A stretch of DNA of 64,000 nucleotides, taken from the NCBI GenBank assembly GCA_045627745.1, contig JAZQOI010000035.1, positions 10,492 to 74,491 on the forward strand. Direction: 5' to 3'. Made by a program: the position numbers and the translations under genes. Below the pieces are notes generated by a model that searched no databases, was not told where the DNA came from, and was given only the letters and a program-made list of their open reading frames with translations. Each line of letters opens with the position of its first letter. Positions within the stretch are counted from its first letter, which is position 1. Shown one piece after another: positions 36,487 to 45,164 of the stretch. Origin of the DNA: UBA2868 sp045627745 (lineage in GTDB: Bacteria; Bacillota; Clostridia; Lachnospirales; Lachnospiraceae).

Positions 36487-39400
36487 ATGAATAGAAGATT
36501 TAAAAGTGCATTAACGATTATATTGATTTTTACCATGATTACGGGAAGCTTTCCTGCGTCTGTCTATGCAGATACTGAGGATACCCTGGATTATTTATTT
36601 GAGGATTCTTTAATAAGTCCTCCTGAGGATGATGTCCTTGTTGTTTCCGATAACTCAGGTGAAGAAGAACCGGAGATTATAAATACTGATTTAGATGAAA
36701 TCATACAGGAAGATACCTCTGAACCCAATGTAGTGCTTAATTATCAGGATATTGATGATACAGCACCTGTTTCTGTAGGTGGAGATTTTAGACTTGGTGG
36801 TGAGCTTTTAACTAAATACAGCTCTGTTGATAAGGGCTATGTTTCTCCTGTTAGAAATCAGAATCCTTACGGCTCCTGTTGGGCGTTTTCTACCATCGGA
36901 GCTGCTGAAAGCTCGTTGCTTAGGCAGAATATGGCAGATAGGGATATTATAGATTTGTCAGAGCGTCAGCTGGTTTATTATTTCTATAACTATAAGGATA
37001 TTGATGATCCCCTTAAGAATACCTTAAATGACTATATGTTAATGAAGGCATCCTCCGGTTCAAATATATATGATAATGGCGGTAATGTTTTTTTGGCAGG
37101 AATGTTTCTTGCCAACTGGTCAGGTGGCGTAGGACTTGAATCCTTAGTTCCCTATGATGGAATAGCCAAGGAATTATCAGAAGGCAGTAAGCTTGATGCA
37201 TCCTTATGCTTTGAAGATTTTGCACATTTACAGCAGATAAGATGTATTAGTCAGAAAAACAGAGAACAGATTCAACAGGCTATTGTAGATTACGGTTCAG
37301 TATCGGTATCTCTGTATTATGATGCCTCTTATTTAAATGGTTATGCTTTTTACAATAATGTTAATACCTCCACAAATCATGCCGTTCTTATAGTTGGTTA
37401 TGATAATGATTATTCTGTAGAGAATTTTAAAGAAGGAAGAAGACCCAGTAAAAATGGAGCATGGCTTGTTAAGAACAGTTGGGGGACTAACTTCGGGGAT
37501 AATGGATATATATGGGTTTCCTATGAAGATACTTCTCTTTCGGATGCCTATGCCTTTGAATATGATGCTGCGGATAATTATGATTATAACTATCATTATG
37601 ATGGTGGAGTGTGCTCTAAACAAAAGGGATATCAAACAGAACTAAATGGTACCACATATTACACAGATGTTGCCAATGTGTTTACAACAACAGGTAAACA
37701 GTCCCTTGAGGCTGTAAGTATTTTTTTAAAAAGCCCGGATGTTCAATACAGTGTAGATGTATATAAGAATGTAACAGATAAGCCTACAGATGGTGAAAAG
37801 CTTTTTAGTACACCCATTAAGGGAACAACTACCAATGCAGGATATTATACAATAAAGCTTCCTAAGGCTGTGACTTTGGATGCGAATACGAGATTTTCTG
37901 TCGTGTTTTCATTGCTGTCAACATCCGATAATAGTACATTTGTATATTATGATGATAATGATACTAAAACAGACTGGTATGAGAATCATACAGATTCCGG
38001 GAAGGGTGTAAGCTTTCTGGGCTATCATACAAATAAGAATAGTAAAATAACCTGGAGAGAAGAAGATTCCAAGGATGCAACCTTTAGAATACATGCATTT
38101 TCAAATGATATTGAAAGTGTAGATCTTAATTCTGTTACTCTAAGAACTGATACTGATTCTATATATGCAGGGGATGGCGTTAATCTTACAGCAACATTAT
38201 CACCGGCGAATACAACATATAATTCTGTTGAGTTTGAATTGTATTCTGATGAAGCCTGTACAGAGAATGTTGATGCTGATTGCTACTCTGTTTATAAGGA
38301 TTCCTATGATTCTGCCAAGGGTACTCTTACTGCAAGACTGACTGCAAAATCACATCTTAAGCAGGGAGATTACTATATCAAGGCAACAGGTGCCAAAAAG
38401 AATGGAACAAAGCTTACAAGTACTAAAAAAATCAGTGTAACAAATCCTTATGTTTCTGATTTTAAGGAGTCCTACGGTTGCTATACTAATACCTCAAGAA
38501 ATGTATACGAGCTTGATTTTAAGAGTATTAAGACCGGTACTAAGGTCGCTAATTCTACATTTACAAGCTTTACCAGCTCAGATACAGATGTTGCCACAGT
38601 AGATGGTACAGGCAAAGTCACTGTTAAGGCAGCAGGCAATACAACAGTAAAAGCATACATACAGGGAACTGAGGTGGCAAGTGGAAGTGTTACGGTTAAT
38701 ATGATTTATCCGGATGGCGCTGATATTTCTGATGATAAGTTACTATATGCATTTGCAAATTATCAGAAAAAGCTCTCGGATATTAAGGAACAGCTTCAGG
38801 GTATAGACGGTGAATATATATGGTATTTCAAGGATGAAAATACAGCTCTTAATGCCTCTGATGCAAAAAAAGTACAGGAATTTCCCGTATGCCATTTAGA
38901 TAAAAATACAGGGGAGGTTGTTGAGAAAAACATAAAAGTCAGCATTTCAAAGATTGATGCTGTAAAGATTAATAATCTTCCGGACAAGCTGTGGAAGGAT
39001 GACGAAGATACAGCTTTTACCTGTAGCATAAATGTGGTTGGTGCAAAGCTTTCGCAGAACATAATAAACAGTCTTAAATATAGCTGTACATGTAGCTCAA
39101 ATATTCTTGGAATTTCGGGAAGCAATGGAAGCTATCTGGCAACCCCCAAGGAACCGGGTAAGGCAACCGTAAACGTAGGACTGTATATAAATAGAAACGG
39201 TGGGGATGAACTGCTTCTGTCAGATTCAAAAACCGTTGAAATAAAGGCACCAAATGGTGTTGAACTGATAGAAATATCAGATGGACGGGAGATTTCTATA
39301 GAACCGGCTAAAGAAAATGTATATAATTTGAATTTGTTGCAGAAAAACTGTAAGAGTAATACTAAGAAATTTGTTTTAAGAAATATAAATTCCGATTATG

Positions 39401-41544
39401 TTCCGAGTATTACCACTTCTAATGCATCTGTAGTAAAGGTTGGAAGCTATGATGAGGCTTTGGGCGAAACACAATTGCTTCCTGTTGGATGCGGAAAATG
39501 TGAGCTTACAGTTAAATTTGATGATGATAAGAAAACAGAGTTAGAATATAAGATTCGTGTGGTGTCCTATGCTCAGGAATATTTTACTCTGGATAAGTCA
39601 GAGCTTAGCTTTAATCCTGCTAAGATAGAGTCAGCTATAAACTTAAATCTTATTAATTCAATGGATGCGATTATTGATAATGTATCCTTGCTTGATTCAA
39701 AGGGTAATACTATTGGCGGCTACAAGCTGGATTATACCTCGGGATATGATTCTGTTAATGATAAAATGAACAGCTTAATTAACATAGCTTATGATGGTAT
39801 GGCTGCATCAACGACAGGATATTTAAAGGTTGATTGGCATGTTTTTGGATATGATGGCATTAAATGTGCCCCCCTTACCTTTAAGCTTAAGTTAAAGGTG
39901 GCAAAATCAGTACCGAAGGTTACTGTCGCAATGACTACAAAGGTGGATGCTTTTTATAAAAAGACTCCGGGAATTATTACAGTAACAGCAGAGGGCGGAA
40001 CAATTAACAGGGTAGTATTGAAAAATGGAAATACTAAGTCTGATTTTGGTTTCTTTGGAGAACTTAAAGCACCGGCAAATGAGGACCTTGGAACGAAGGT
40101 TAATCTTAATGTGAATATAAACAATATTGATGCTATTGGTAATAAGAAGGGTATTGTTGAAGTATATTTTAATGATTATTCAGAACCGGTTAAAAAGTCT
40201 GTAACAATAAAGACCTGTACTCAGAATATTGTACTTTCGTCAACAAAAGGTACCATTTATAGTTCGGATTCTGTTGATGAAACAAGAAAGATTTATATTT
40301 CGCTGAAAAATATAAATACAGGTAAAGAAGAAGCTATTGAGCTTGGGGCATATGTTTATCTTGATTCTGCCTTTAGTGATTATTATACAATGGCTATAGA
40401 AAGCCTTGATGGCAAAAGCTATATTGTGCTTACTTCAAAGGATGGAAAAACCAAGTCCTCAAAGGGTGATAAGATTAAGTTTACCTTTAAAAATGCCAAC
40501 TGGTTTTCAGAAAAGAATTATACTTTTAATGTTACAAGCAAGGATTTAAGTAAGGTCAGTCTAAAGCTTAAGAGTAAGACAATTACTATGTACACATACG
40601 ATGCACTGTTGTGCAAGGATATGAATAAAGCGGTATATTATGACGCGCTGTCAGTTACAGGCGGATGTATGTCCAAGGATTTGCTGAAAAATGTTTCCAT
40701 TGAGGCTACAGGAAAGAAAAAAGCTCCTGATGACAGTATTAAACTATCCTTCAGTAACGGATACGTAAAAGCTGTTTTCGGAAGTAATCTTCCTACAGTC
40801 GGTTCCTATACGTACAATATTGTTCTTCCAAAGGATGTGGTAGGAAGTAAAAAGGATGTTACAACCACAGTAACGGTTAAGGTTATAACGGTAAGTAATA
40901 TTAATAAATGCATTAAGTTAACTAAAAAGGGCTCTATAGATGTTCTTAACAGAAATAATACTTTTGTGACTGTTACTCCTAAATTATCCTCTGTTCCTGA
41001 CACTACAGAGTATAGTCAGAAGGTTTCTCTTTCCGGTCAGGATGCAGGATATTTTACAATAGATGAATATGATCCTGCGTCAGGAGCAGTTAAGCTTAAG
41101 CTTAAAGACAAACAAACAGTTAAGCTTAAATACGCTTATAAGGTTAATCTGCACTATGGACTTGTTTTAAACGGAAGTACAGAAGCTACTGATATTGTTA
41201 CAAATGATATTTCTATAAAGCTAACACAGGGCAAGGTTAAGCTTTATGTTACCTGTGATACCACATATTTCCAAAGCGCCTGTGATAAACAGTTGGTTAA
41301 CATGGACATAGTACCTCTTAATTCAGGTCAGGATGCTCTTGATTTTTCAAGGCTTGAAATAACAAACGGGAAACAGTCGTTTAGCGTAGAAAAAGCCGGA
41401 TTTGATAAGGCGATGCTAACCTATGTTCCTACGAAGGATTTTAAGAAGGGTAAAACCTACACCTTAAAGTTTAAGCTCTATTTGGCAGATGCTGCTACTA
41501 ATTCAACACCTGTAAGCTTTTCGGTTAAGGTTAAAATCATATAA
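36487..41544 (+). CDS. Secreted C1A cysteine protease with lectin-like domain and long Ig-like tail, paralogue 2
   Basis: The protein has 1685 residues. ATG 36487 follows TTTGGAGG and gives a signal peptide ending 'SVYADTED'. The papain-like domain (about 100-355) has Cys131 in 'NPYGSCWAFSTIG', His in 'TNHAVLIVGYDND' and Asn in 'WLVKNSWGTNFGDNGY', the canonical pattern. The following region (about 370-540), with 'TDVANVFTTTGKQSLEAVSI', resembles the lectin-like domain of clostridial C1 proteases and is shared with the protease at 31651-35469. The remaining 1100 residues are tandem beta-rich modules, including one Ig-like stretch ('FTSSDTDVATVDGTGKVTV'). It lacks the 'GKGNYSGT' repeats of its paralogue, so the two differ mainly in how they are displayed. 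Confidence 0.88.
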   Translation: MNRRFKSALTIILIFTMITGSFPASVYADTEDTLDYLFEDSLISPPEDDVLVVSDNSGEEEPEIINTDLDEIIQEDTSEPNVVLNYQDIDDTAPVSVGGDFRLGGELLTKYSSVDKGYVSPVRNQNPYGSCWAFSTIGAAESSLLRQNMADRDIIDLSERQLVYYFYNYKDIDDPLKNTLNDYMLMKASSGSNIYDNGGNVFLAGMFLANWSGGVGLESLVPYDGIAKELSEGSKLDASLCFEDFAHLQQIRCISQKNREQIQQAIVDYGSVSVSLYYDASYLNGYAFYNNVNTSTNHAVLIVGYDNDYSVENFKEGRRPSKNGAWLVKNSWGTNFGDNGYIWVSYEDTSLSDAYAFEYDAADNYDYNYHYDGGVCSKQKGYQTELNGTTYYTDVANVFTTTGKQSLEAVSIFLKSPDVQYSVDVYKNVTDKPTDGEKLFSTPIKGTTTNAGYYTIKLPKAVTLDANTRFSVVFSLLSTSDNSTFVYYDDNDTKTDWYENHTDSGKGVSFLGYHTNKNSKITWREEDSKDATFRIHAFSNDIESVDLNSVTLRTDTDSIYAGDGVNLTATLSPANTTYNSVEFELYSDEACTENVDADCYSVYKDSYDSAKGTLTARLTAKSHLKQGDYYIKATGAKKNGTKLTSTKKISVTNPYVSDFKESYGCYTNTSRNVYELDFKSIKTGTKVANSTFTSFTSSDTDVATVDGTGKVTVKAAGNTTVKAYIQGTEVASGSVTVNMIYPDGADISDDKLLYAFANYQKKLSDIKEQLQGIDGEYIWYFKDENTALNASDAKKVQEFPVCHLDKNTGEVVEKNIKVSISKIDAVKINNLPDKLWKDDEDTAFTCSINVVGAKLSQNIINSLKYSCTCSSNILGISGSNGSYLATPKEPGKATVNVGLYINRNGGDELLLSDSKTVEIKAPNGVELIEISDGREISIEPAKENVYNLNLLQKNCKSNTKKFVLRNINSDYVPSITTSNASVVKVGSYDEALGETQLLPVGCGKCELTVKFDDDKKTELEYKIRVVSYAQEYFTLDKSELSFNPAKIESAINLNLINSMDAIIDNVSLLDSKGNTIGGYKLDYTSGYDSVNDKMNSLINIAYDGMAASTTGYLKVDWHVFGYDGIKCAPLTFKLKLKVAKSVPKVTVAMTTKVDAFYKKTPGIITVTAEGGTINRVVLKNGNTKSDFGFFGELKAPANEDLGTKVNLNVNINNIDAIGNKKGIVEVYFNDYSEPVKKSVTIKTCTQNIVLSSTKGTIYSSDSVDETRKIYISLKNINTGKEEAIELGAYVYLDSAFSDYYTMAIESLDGKSYIVLTSKDGKTKSSKGDKIKFTFKNANWFSEKNYTFNVTSKDLSKVSLKLKSKTITMYTYDALLCKDMNKAVYYDALSVTGGCMSKDLLKNVSIEATGKKKAPDDSIKLSFSNGYVKAVFGSNLPTVGSYTYNIVLPKDVVGSKKDVTTTVTVKVITVSNINKCIKLTKKGSIDVLNRNNTFVTVTPKLSSVPDTTEYSQKVSLSGQDAGYFTIDEYDPASGAVKLKLKDKQTVKLKYAYKVNLHYGLVLNGSTEATDIVTNDISIKLTQGKVKLYVTCDTTYFQSACDKQLVNMDIVPLNSGQDALDFSRLEITNGKQSFSVEKAGFDKAMLTYVPTKDFKKGKTYTLKFKLYLADAATNSTPVSFSVKVKII

Positions 41545-41621
41545 GGGACAGTTCTTGATAATGATGTTTAAAGGTGTCATAATAGAAAGGATATAAAAAA
41601 GTCTGAAGAGAGGTATTAGAT

Positions 41622-42794
41622 ATGACAAAGGTTGATATTATTTCAGGTTTTCTCGGAGCCGGTAAGACTACACTTATTAAGAAGCTTATTAAGGAGGTCT
41701 TTGCCGGAAGAAAGATAGTTCTTATTGAGAATGAATTTGGTGAAATAGGAATAGACGGAGGCTTCCTTAAGGATGCAGGGATTAATATTACGGAAATGAA
41801 TTCCGGTTGTATTTGCTGTTCGCTGGTAGGCGACTTTGGTACTGCACTTAAGAAGGTTGTTGACGAGTACCATCCTGAGAGAATTATTATAGAGCCATCA
41901 GGTGTAGGTAAGCTGTCGGATGTGCTTAAGGCTGTTCTTAATGTGGCTGAGGAGGCAGAGCTTTCAGTTTCAACTACTACTGCAGTGGTTGATGCTAAAA
42001 AGGCCAAGATATATATGAAGAATTTTGGAGAATTCTTTAATAATCAGGTAGAGACCGCCAGGACAATTATTCTTTCAAGAACACAGGATATTGCTCAAGA
42101 CAAGCTTGAAGCAGTGGTTGATATGATTAAGGAGAAGAATCCTGAGGCAGCTCTTATTACGACTCCTTGGGACGATATTTCAGGGGAAGTAATATTCAAC
42201 GCTATGAGTGATTCTAAGTCTCTTGAGAAGGAGCTTCTCATAGATGAGGAGCGTAAAAATCATGAGCATCATTATGATGAAAATGGCAATTGCACATGCG
42301 GTCATCATCATGATGAACACGACCATGAACATGAGCATGAGCATCATCACGACCATGACCACGAGCATGAACATGAACATGAGCATGAGCATGAGCATGA
42401 CCACGACCATGAGCATCATCACGAACACGAACATGAACATGACCACGACCATGAGCATCATTATGATGAACATGGCAATTGCAGCTGTGGACATCATCAT
42501 GAGGAAGGTCATCATCATGCTGATGAAGTGTTCACAAGCTGGGGCTATGAAACACCTAAGAAGTATGATAAGAAGGAGCTGGAAGACATTCTTGAAAAGC
42601 TGGCTAACTCAGAGGATTATGGAATTGTATTAAGAGCGAAGGGGATTCTTAATTCTAATGATGGTCTGTGGCTTCATTTTGATCTTACACCCGGTGAATA
42701 TGAGGTTCGTGAAGGAAGCGCTGATTACACAGGACGCCTTTGCGTAATTGGTTCAGGACTTAAAGAGGATGAACTTAAAAAGCTGTTTATGTAA
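41622..42794 (+). CDS. CobW/COG0523 GTPase with a long histidine-rich insert
   Basis: The 390-residue protein has the G3E GTPase Walker A 'GFLGAGKTT', the metal-binding CxCC motif in 'SGCICCS' and the 'ENEFGEIGIDG' loop. The usual NKxD is replaced by 'ILSRTQD'. A His/Asp/Glu-rich tract at about 208-305 is built of HE, HD and HH pairs and sits between the GTPase and the CobW C-terminal domain, which closes at 'GDYTGRLCVIG'-like sequence. COG0523 proteins insert or deliver metals, often zinc, cobalt or nickel, and His-rich tracts buffer them. The metal here is not known. A second GTPase gene follows after 30 bases, so the two probably act together. Confidence 0.9.
   Translation: MTKVDIISGFLGAGKTTLIKKLIKEVFAGRKIVLIENEFGEIGIDGGFLKDAGINITEMNSGCICCSLVGDFGTALKKVVDEYHPERIIIEPSGVGKLSDVLKAVLNVAEEAELSVSTTTAVVDAKKAKIYMKNFGEFFNNQVETARTIILSRTQDIAQDKLEAVVDMIKEKNPEAALITTPWDDISGEVIFNAMSDSKSLEKELLIDEERKNHEHHYDENGNCTCGHHHDEHDHEHEHEHHHDHDHEHEHEHEHEHEHDHDHEHHHEHEHEHDHDHEHHYDEHGNCSCGHHHEEGHHHADEVFTSWGYETPKKYDKKELEDILEKLANSEDYGIVLRAKGILNSNDGLWLHFDLTPGEYEVREGSADYTGRLCVIGSGLKEDELKKLFM
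42257..42514 (+). repeat. In-gene tandem array of CAT/CAC-GA(A/G)/GA(C/T) codon pairs
   Basis: The DNA encoding the His-rich tract is a near-tandem array of 6-base units of the form (CAY)(GAN), flanked by two copies of a longer unit encoding 'NGNC.CGHHH'. The array is expected to expand and contract by slippage in multiples of 6 or 3 bases without breaking the frame. Confidence 0.8.
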
Positions 42795-42824
42795 AATAAT
42801 AATATAAGAAAGTGATTATAAAGT

Positions 42825-43778
42825 ATGTTTGGAAAGAAACCTATTCCTGTATATCTTTTTACAGGATTTTTAGACGGTGGTAAGACCTCCTTTATAAGAC
42901 AGACAATGGATGAAGGTCAGTTTAAGGACGGAAGAAGAACTCTTTACATTGTCTGTGAAGAAGGTGAAGAGGAAATAGATGAAAAAAGGCTTAAGGAGAA
43001 TGACTTTGTTGTTAAAGTCATTGAGGATGAGGATGACGTTACAGTAGAGCTGTTAGAAGCCTTTGATAAAGAGGTTAAGCCGGGAAGAGTAATAATAGAG
43101 GCTAACGGTTTATGGGATGTTGATGAAATGCTTGATGCCATGCCAAAGCTATGGCAGCTTGCGGAGGTTGTTACCCCTGTGGATTCAACTACCTTTGAAT
43201 CATATCTTGCTAATATGAAGATGATGATGACCAATCAGTTTTCTTATTCGGACCTTGTTATTTTTAACAGATGCTCCGAGGAATATGACCGTGCAATGTT
43301 TAAGCGTATGGTACGTGCGGTAAACAGAGGAACACAGGTATTATATGAGACTTTAGAGGGCAAGGTTGAAGATAACGTTCCGGAAGAAATGCCATTTGAT
43401 AAAGAGGCTTCGGTTATTGAGATTGAGGATGATGATTTTGGTATTTTCTATATAGATATTCTGGATCACCTTGATACATACGTTGACAAGAAGGTTCGTT
43501 TTAAGGCACTGACCTTCCACCCGAAGAATTTTGTAGATAAGAATTCTTTTGTTTTAGGACGTAATGCAATGACCTGTTGCGCTGAGGATATTTCATTTGT
43601 AGGGCTTCCTGCTGAGTATGATGAACAGGAGAAATACAAGAATAACGAGTGGGTAATGGTTACAGCTACCATTAATGCAGTTGTCAGCAAGCAGGATAAT
43701 ACACCTATACCTCTTATTGTTGTAGAAAACCTTGAAAATGCTCAGGCACCAAAAGAGGAAACGGTATACTTCTATTAA
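42825..43778 (+). CDS. CobW-like GTPase fused to a YcgQ/TIGR03943-like C-terminal domain
   Basis: The 317-residue protein has two parts. Residues 1-190 form a G3E GTPase-like domain with P-loop 'GFLDGGKTS' (14-22) and 'IIEANGLWDVDEML'. It lacks the CxCC metal motif of the preceding GTPase. Residues 205-317 resemble the C-terminal domain of the YcgQ/TIGR03943 family, with 'RFKALTFHPKNF', 'GRNAMTCCAED' and 'YKNNEWVMVTATI'. In Bacillus, YcgQ-type proteins and the COG0523 GTPase YciC belong to the zinc-starvation response. This fusion, next to a His-rich COG0523 gene, therefore points to metal homeostasis. A weak ribosome site precedes the ATG. Confidence 0.8.
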   Translation: MFGKKPIPVYLFTGFLDGGKTSFIRQTMDEGQFKDGRRTLYIVCEEGEEEIDEKRLKENDFVVKVIEDEDDVTVELLEAFDKEVKPGRVIIEANGLWDVDEMLDAMPKLWQLAEVVTPVDSTTFESYLANMKMMMTNQFSYSDLVIFNRCSEEYDRAMFKRMVRAVNRGTQVLYETLEGKVEDNVPEEMPFDKEASVIEIEDDDFGIFYIDILDHLDTYVDKKVRFKALTFHPKNFVDKNSFVLGRNAMTCCAEDISFVGLPAEYDEQEKYKNNEWVMVTATINAVVSKQDNTPIPLIVVENLENAQAPKEETVYFY

Positions 43779-43801
43779 AATGATTACATTCGGAGGATTT
43801 T

Positions 43802-45145
43802 ATGTTTGATAATATGAACGAAGCACAGGCAAGAGAAGCGATTCTTGAGCTTGTGGGAGAGTATTGTGATAAATACCATAACAACAAACCTGATTTTACA
43901 CCAGGGGACAGGATTCCTTATGCATCAAGGGTGTATGATAAGGCGGAGATGAAGAACCTTGTTGATTCATCTTTAGAGTTCTGGTTAACATCAGGAAGAT
44001 ATACGGAGGAATTTGAAAAGAAGCTTTCCGAATATCTTAATATAAAGTATTGTTCTTTGGTTAATTCAGGTTCATCAGCTAATTTAATAGCATTTATGGC
44101 ACTTACATCTCCTCTGCTTAAGGACAGAAGAGTGAAGCGTGGGGATGAGGTAATTACTGTTGCGGCAGGCTTTCCTACCACGGTAACTCCTATGATACAG
44201 TATGGTGCTGTTCCTGTATTCGTAGATGTAACAATAGGTGAATATAATATTGACGTGTCGCAGCTTGAGAAGGCTCTGTCTAACAAAACAAAGGCTGTAA
44301 TGATTGCGCACACACTTGGTAATCCTTTTGATTTAAAAGCGGTTAAGGATTTTTGTGATAAGCACTCTCTGTGGCTCGTTGAAGATAATTGTGATGCCTT
44401 AGGCTCTAAGGTTACAATAGATGGTGTAGAACATTTTACAGGTACTGTAGGAGATATAGGTACCTCCAGCTTCTATCCGCCCCATCATATGACAATGGGT
44501 GAAGGGGGCGCTGTTTATACCAATAACCCTCTTTTGCATAAATGCATTCGTTCTTTCAGAGATTGGGGAAGAGATTGTGTATGTCCCTCAGGTTGCGATA
44601 ATCTGTGCGGTCATCGTTTTGACAAGCAATATGGAGAACTTCCCTTAGGCTACGACCATAAGTATGTATATTCTCATTTTGGATATAATTTAAAGGCAAC
44701 TGATATGCAGGCTGCAATTGGTTGTGCTCAGCTTGGTAAGTTCCCGTCCTTCGTGGTAAGAAGAAGAGAGAATTTTGAGAGATTATTTAATAAGCTCAGT
44801 AATGCTAAGCTGACTGAAAAGCTTATTCTTCCTAAGGCTCTTGATAATTCTAAGCCCAGTTGGTTCGGATTCCTTATTACCTGTAAGGCATCCGTTGACA
44901 GAAACGAGCTTGTGAGGTTTTTGGAAAGCTCCGGTATTCAGACCAGAATGCTTTTCTCGGGTAATCTTATTAAGCACCCATGCTTTGATGAAATGCGCAG
45001 TATCGGTGAAGGCTTCAGAGTAGTAGGTGAGCTTGTTAATACTGATACCATTATGAATCATTCCTTCTGGATAGGAGTTTATCCGGGAATGACTAACGAT
45101 ATGATTGATTATATGGCTGATAAAATCATTGAATTTTGTAGATAA
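43802..45145 (+). CDS. rfbH: CDP-4-keto-6-deoxy-D-glucose 3-dehydrase (E1)
   Basis: The 447-residue enzyme removes the 3-hydroxyl of CDP-4-keto-6-deoxyglucose using PMP and a [2Fe-2S] cluster. The usual PLP lysine is replaced by His in 'YPPHHMTMGEGGAV', the diagnostic E1 change. Four clustered cysteines ('RDCVCPSGCDNLCGHRFD') match the iron-sulfur site. It needs a flavin/iron-sulfur reductase (E3, RfbI/AscD), which is not in this window. CGGAGG precedes the ATG. rfbG follows 19 bases after its stop, and rfbF lies about 24 kb upstream on the same strand. Confidence 0.95.
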   Translation: MFDNMNEAQAREAILELVGEYCDKYHNNKPDFTPGDRIPYASRVYDKAEMKNLVDSSLEFWLTSGRYTEEFEKKLSEYLNIKYCSLVNSGSSANLIAFMALTSPLLKDRRVKRGDEVITVAAGFPTTVTPMIQYGAVPVFVDVTIGEYNIDVSQLEKALSNKTKAVMIAHTLGNPFDLKAVKDFCDKHSLWLVEDNCDALGSKVTIDGVEHFTGTVGDIGTSSFYPPHHMTMGEGGAVYTNNPLLHKCIRSFRDWGRDCVCPSGCDNLCGHRFDKQYGELPLGYDHKYVYSHFGYNLKATDMQAAIGCAQLGKFPSFVVRRRENFERLFNKLSNAKLTEKLILPKALDNSKPSWFGFLITCKASVDRNELVRFLESSGIQTRMLFSGNLIKHPCFDEMRSIGEGFRVVGELVNTDTIMNHSFWIGVYPGMTNDMIDYMADKIIEFCR

Positions 45146-45164
45146 TTTTAATAAAGGATATAAT

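Noticed and set aside
42257..42514. Possible CRISPR-like repeat array
   Set aside because: The units are contiguous 6-base codon pairs inside a coding frame, without spacers.
42180..42518. Minus-strand open frame of 112 codons rich in Met, Val and Phe
   Set aside because: It is the complement of the His-rich codon repeat of the CobW-type GTPase; the repeat removes stop codons on the other strand. No ribosome site or domain supports it.
45105..45164. Upstream extension of rfbG
   Set aside because: It would overlap rfbH by 41 bases and add 20 residues not seen in the family; the ATG at 45165 has its own ribosome site.
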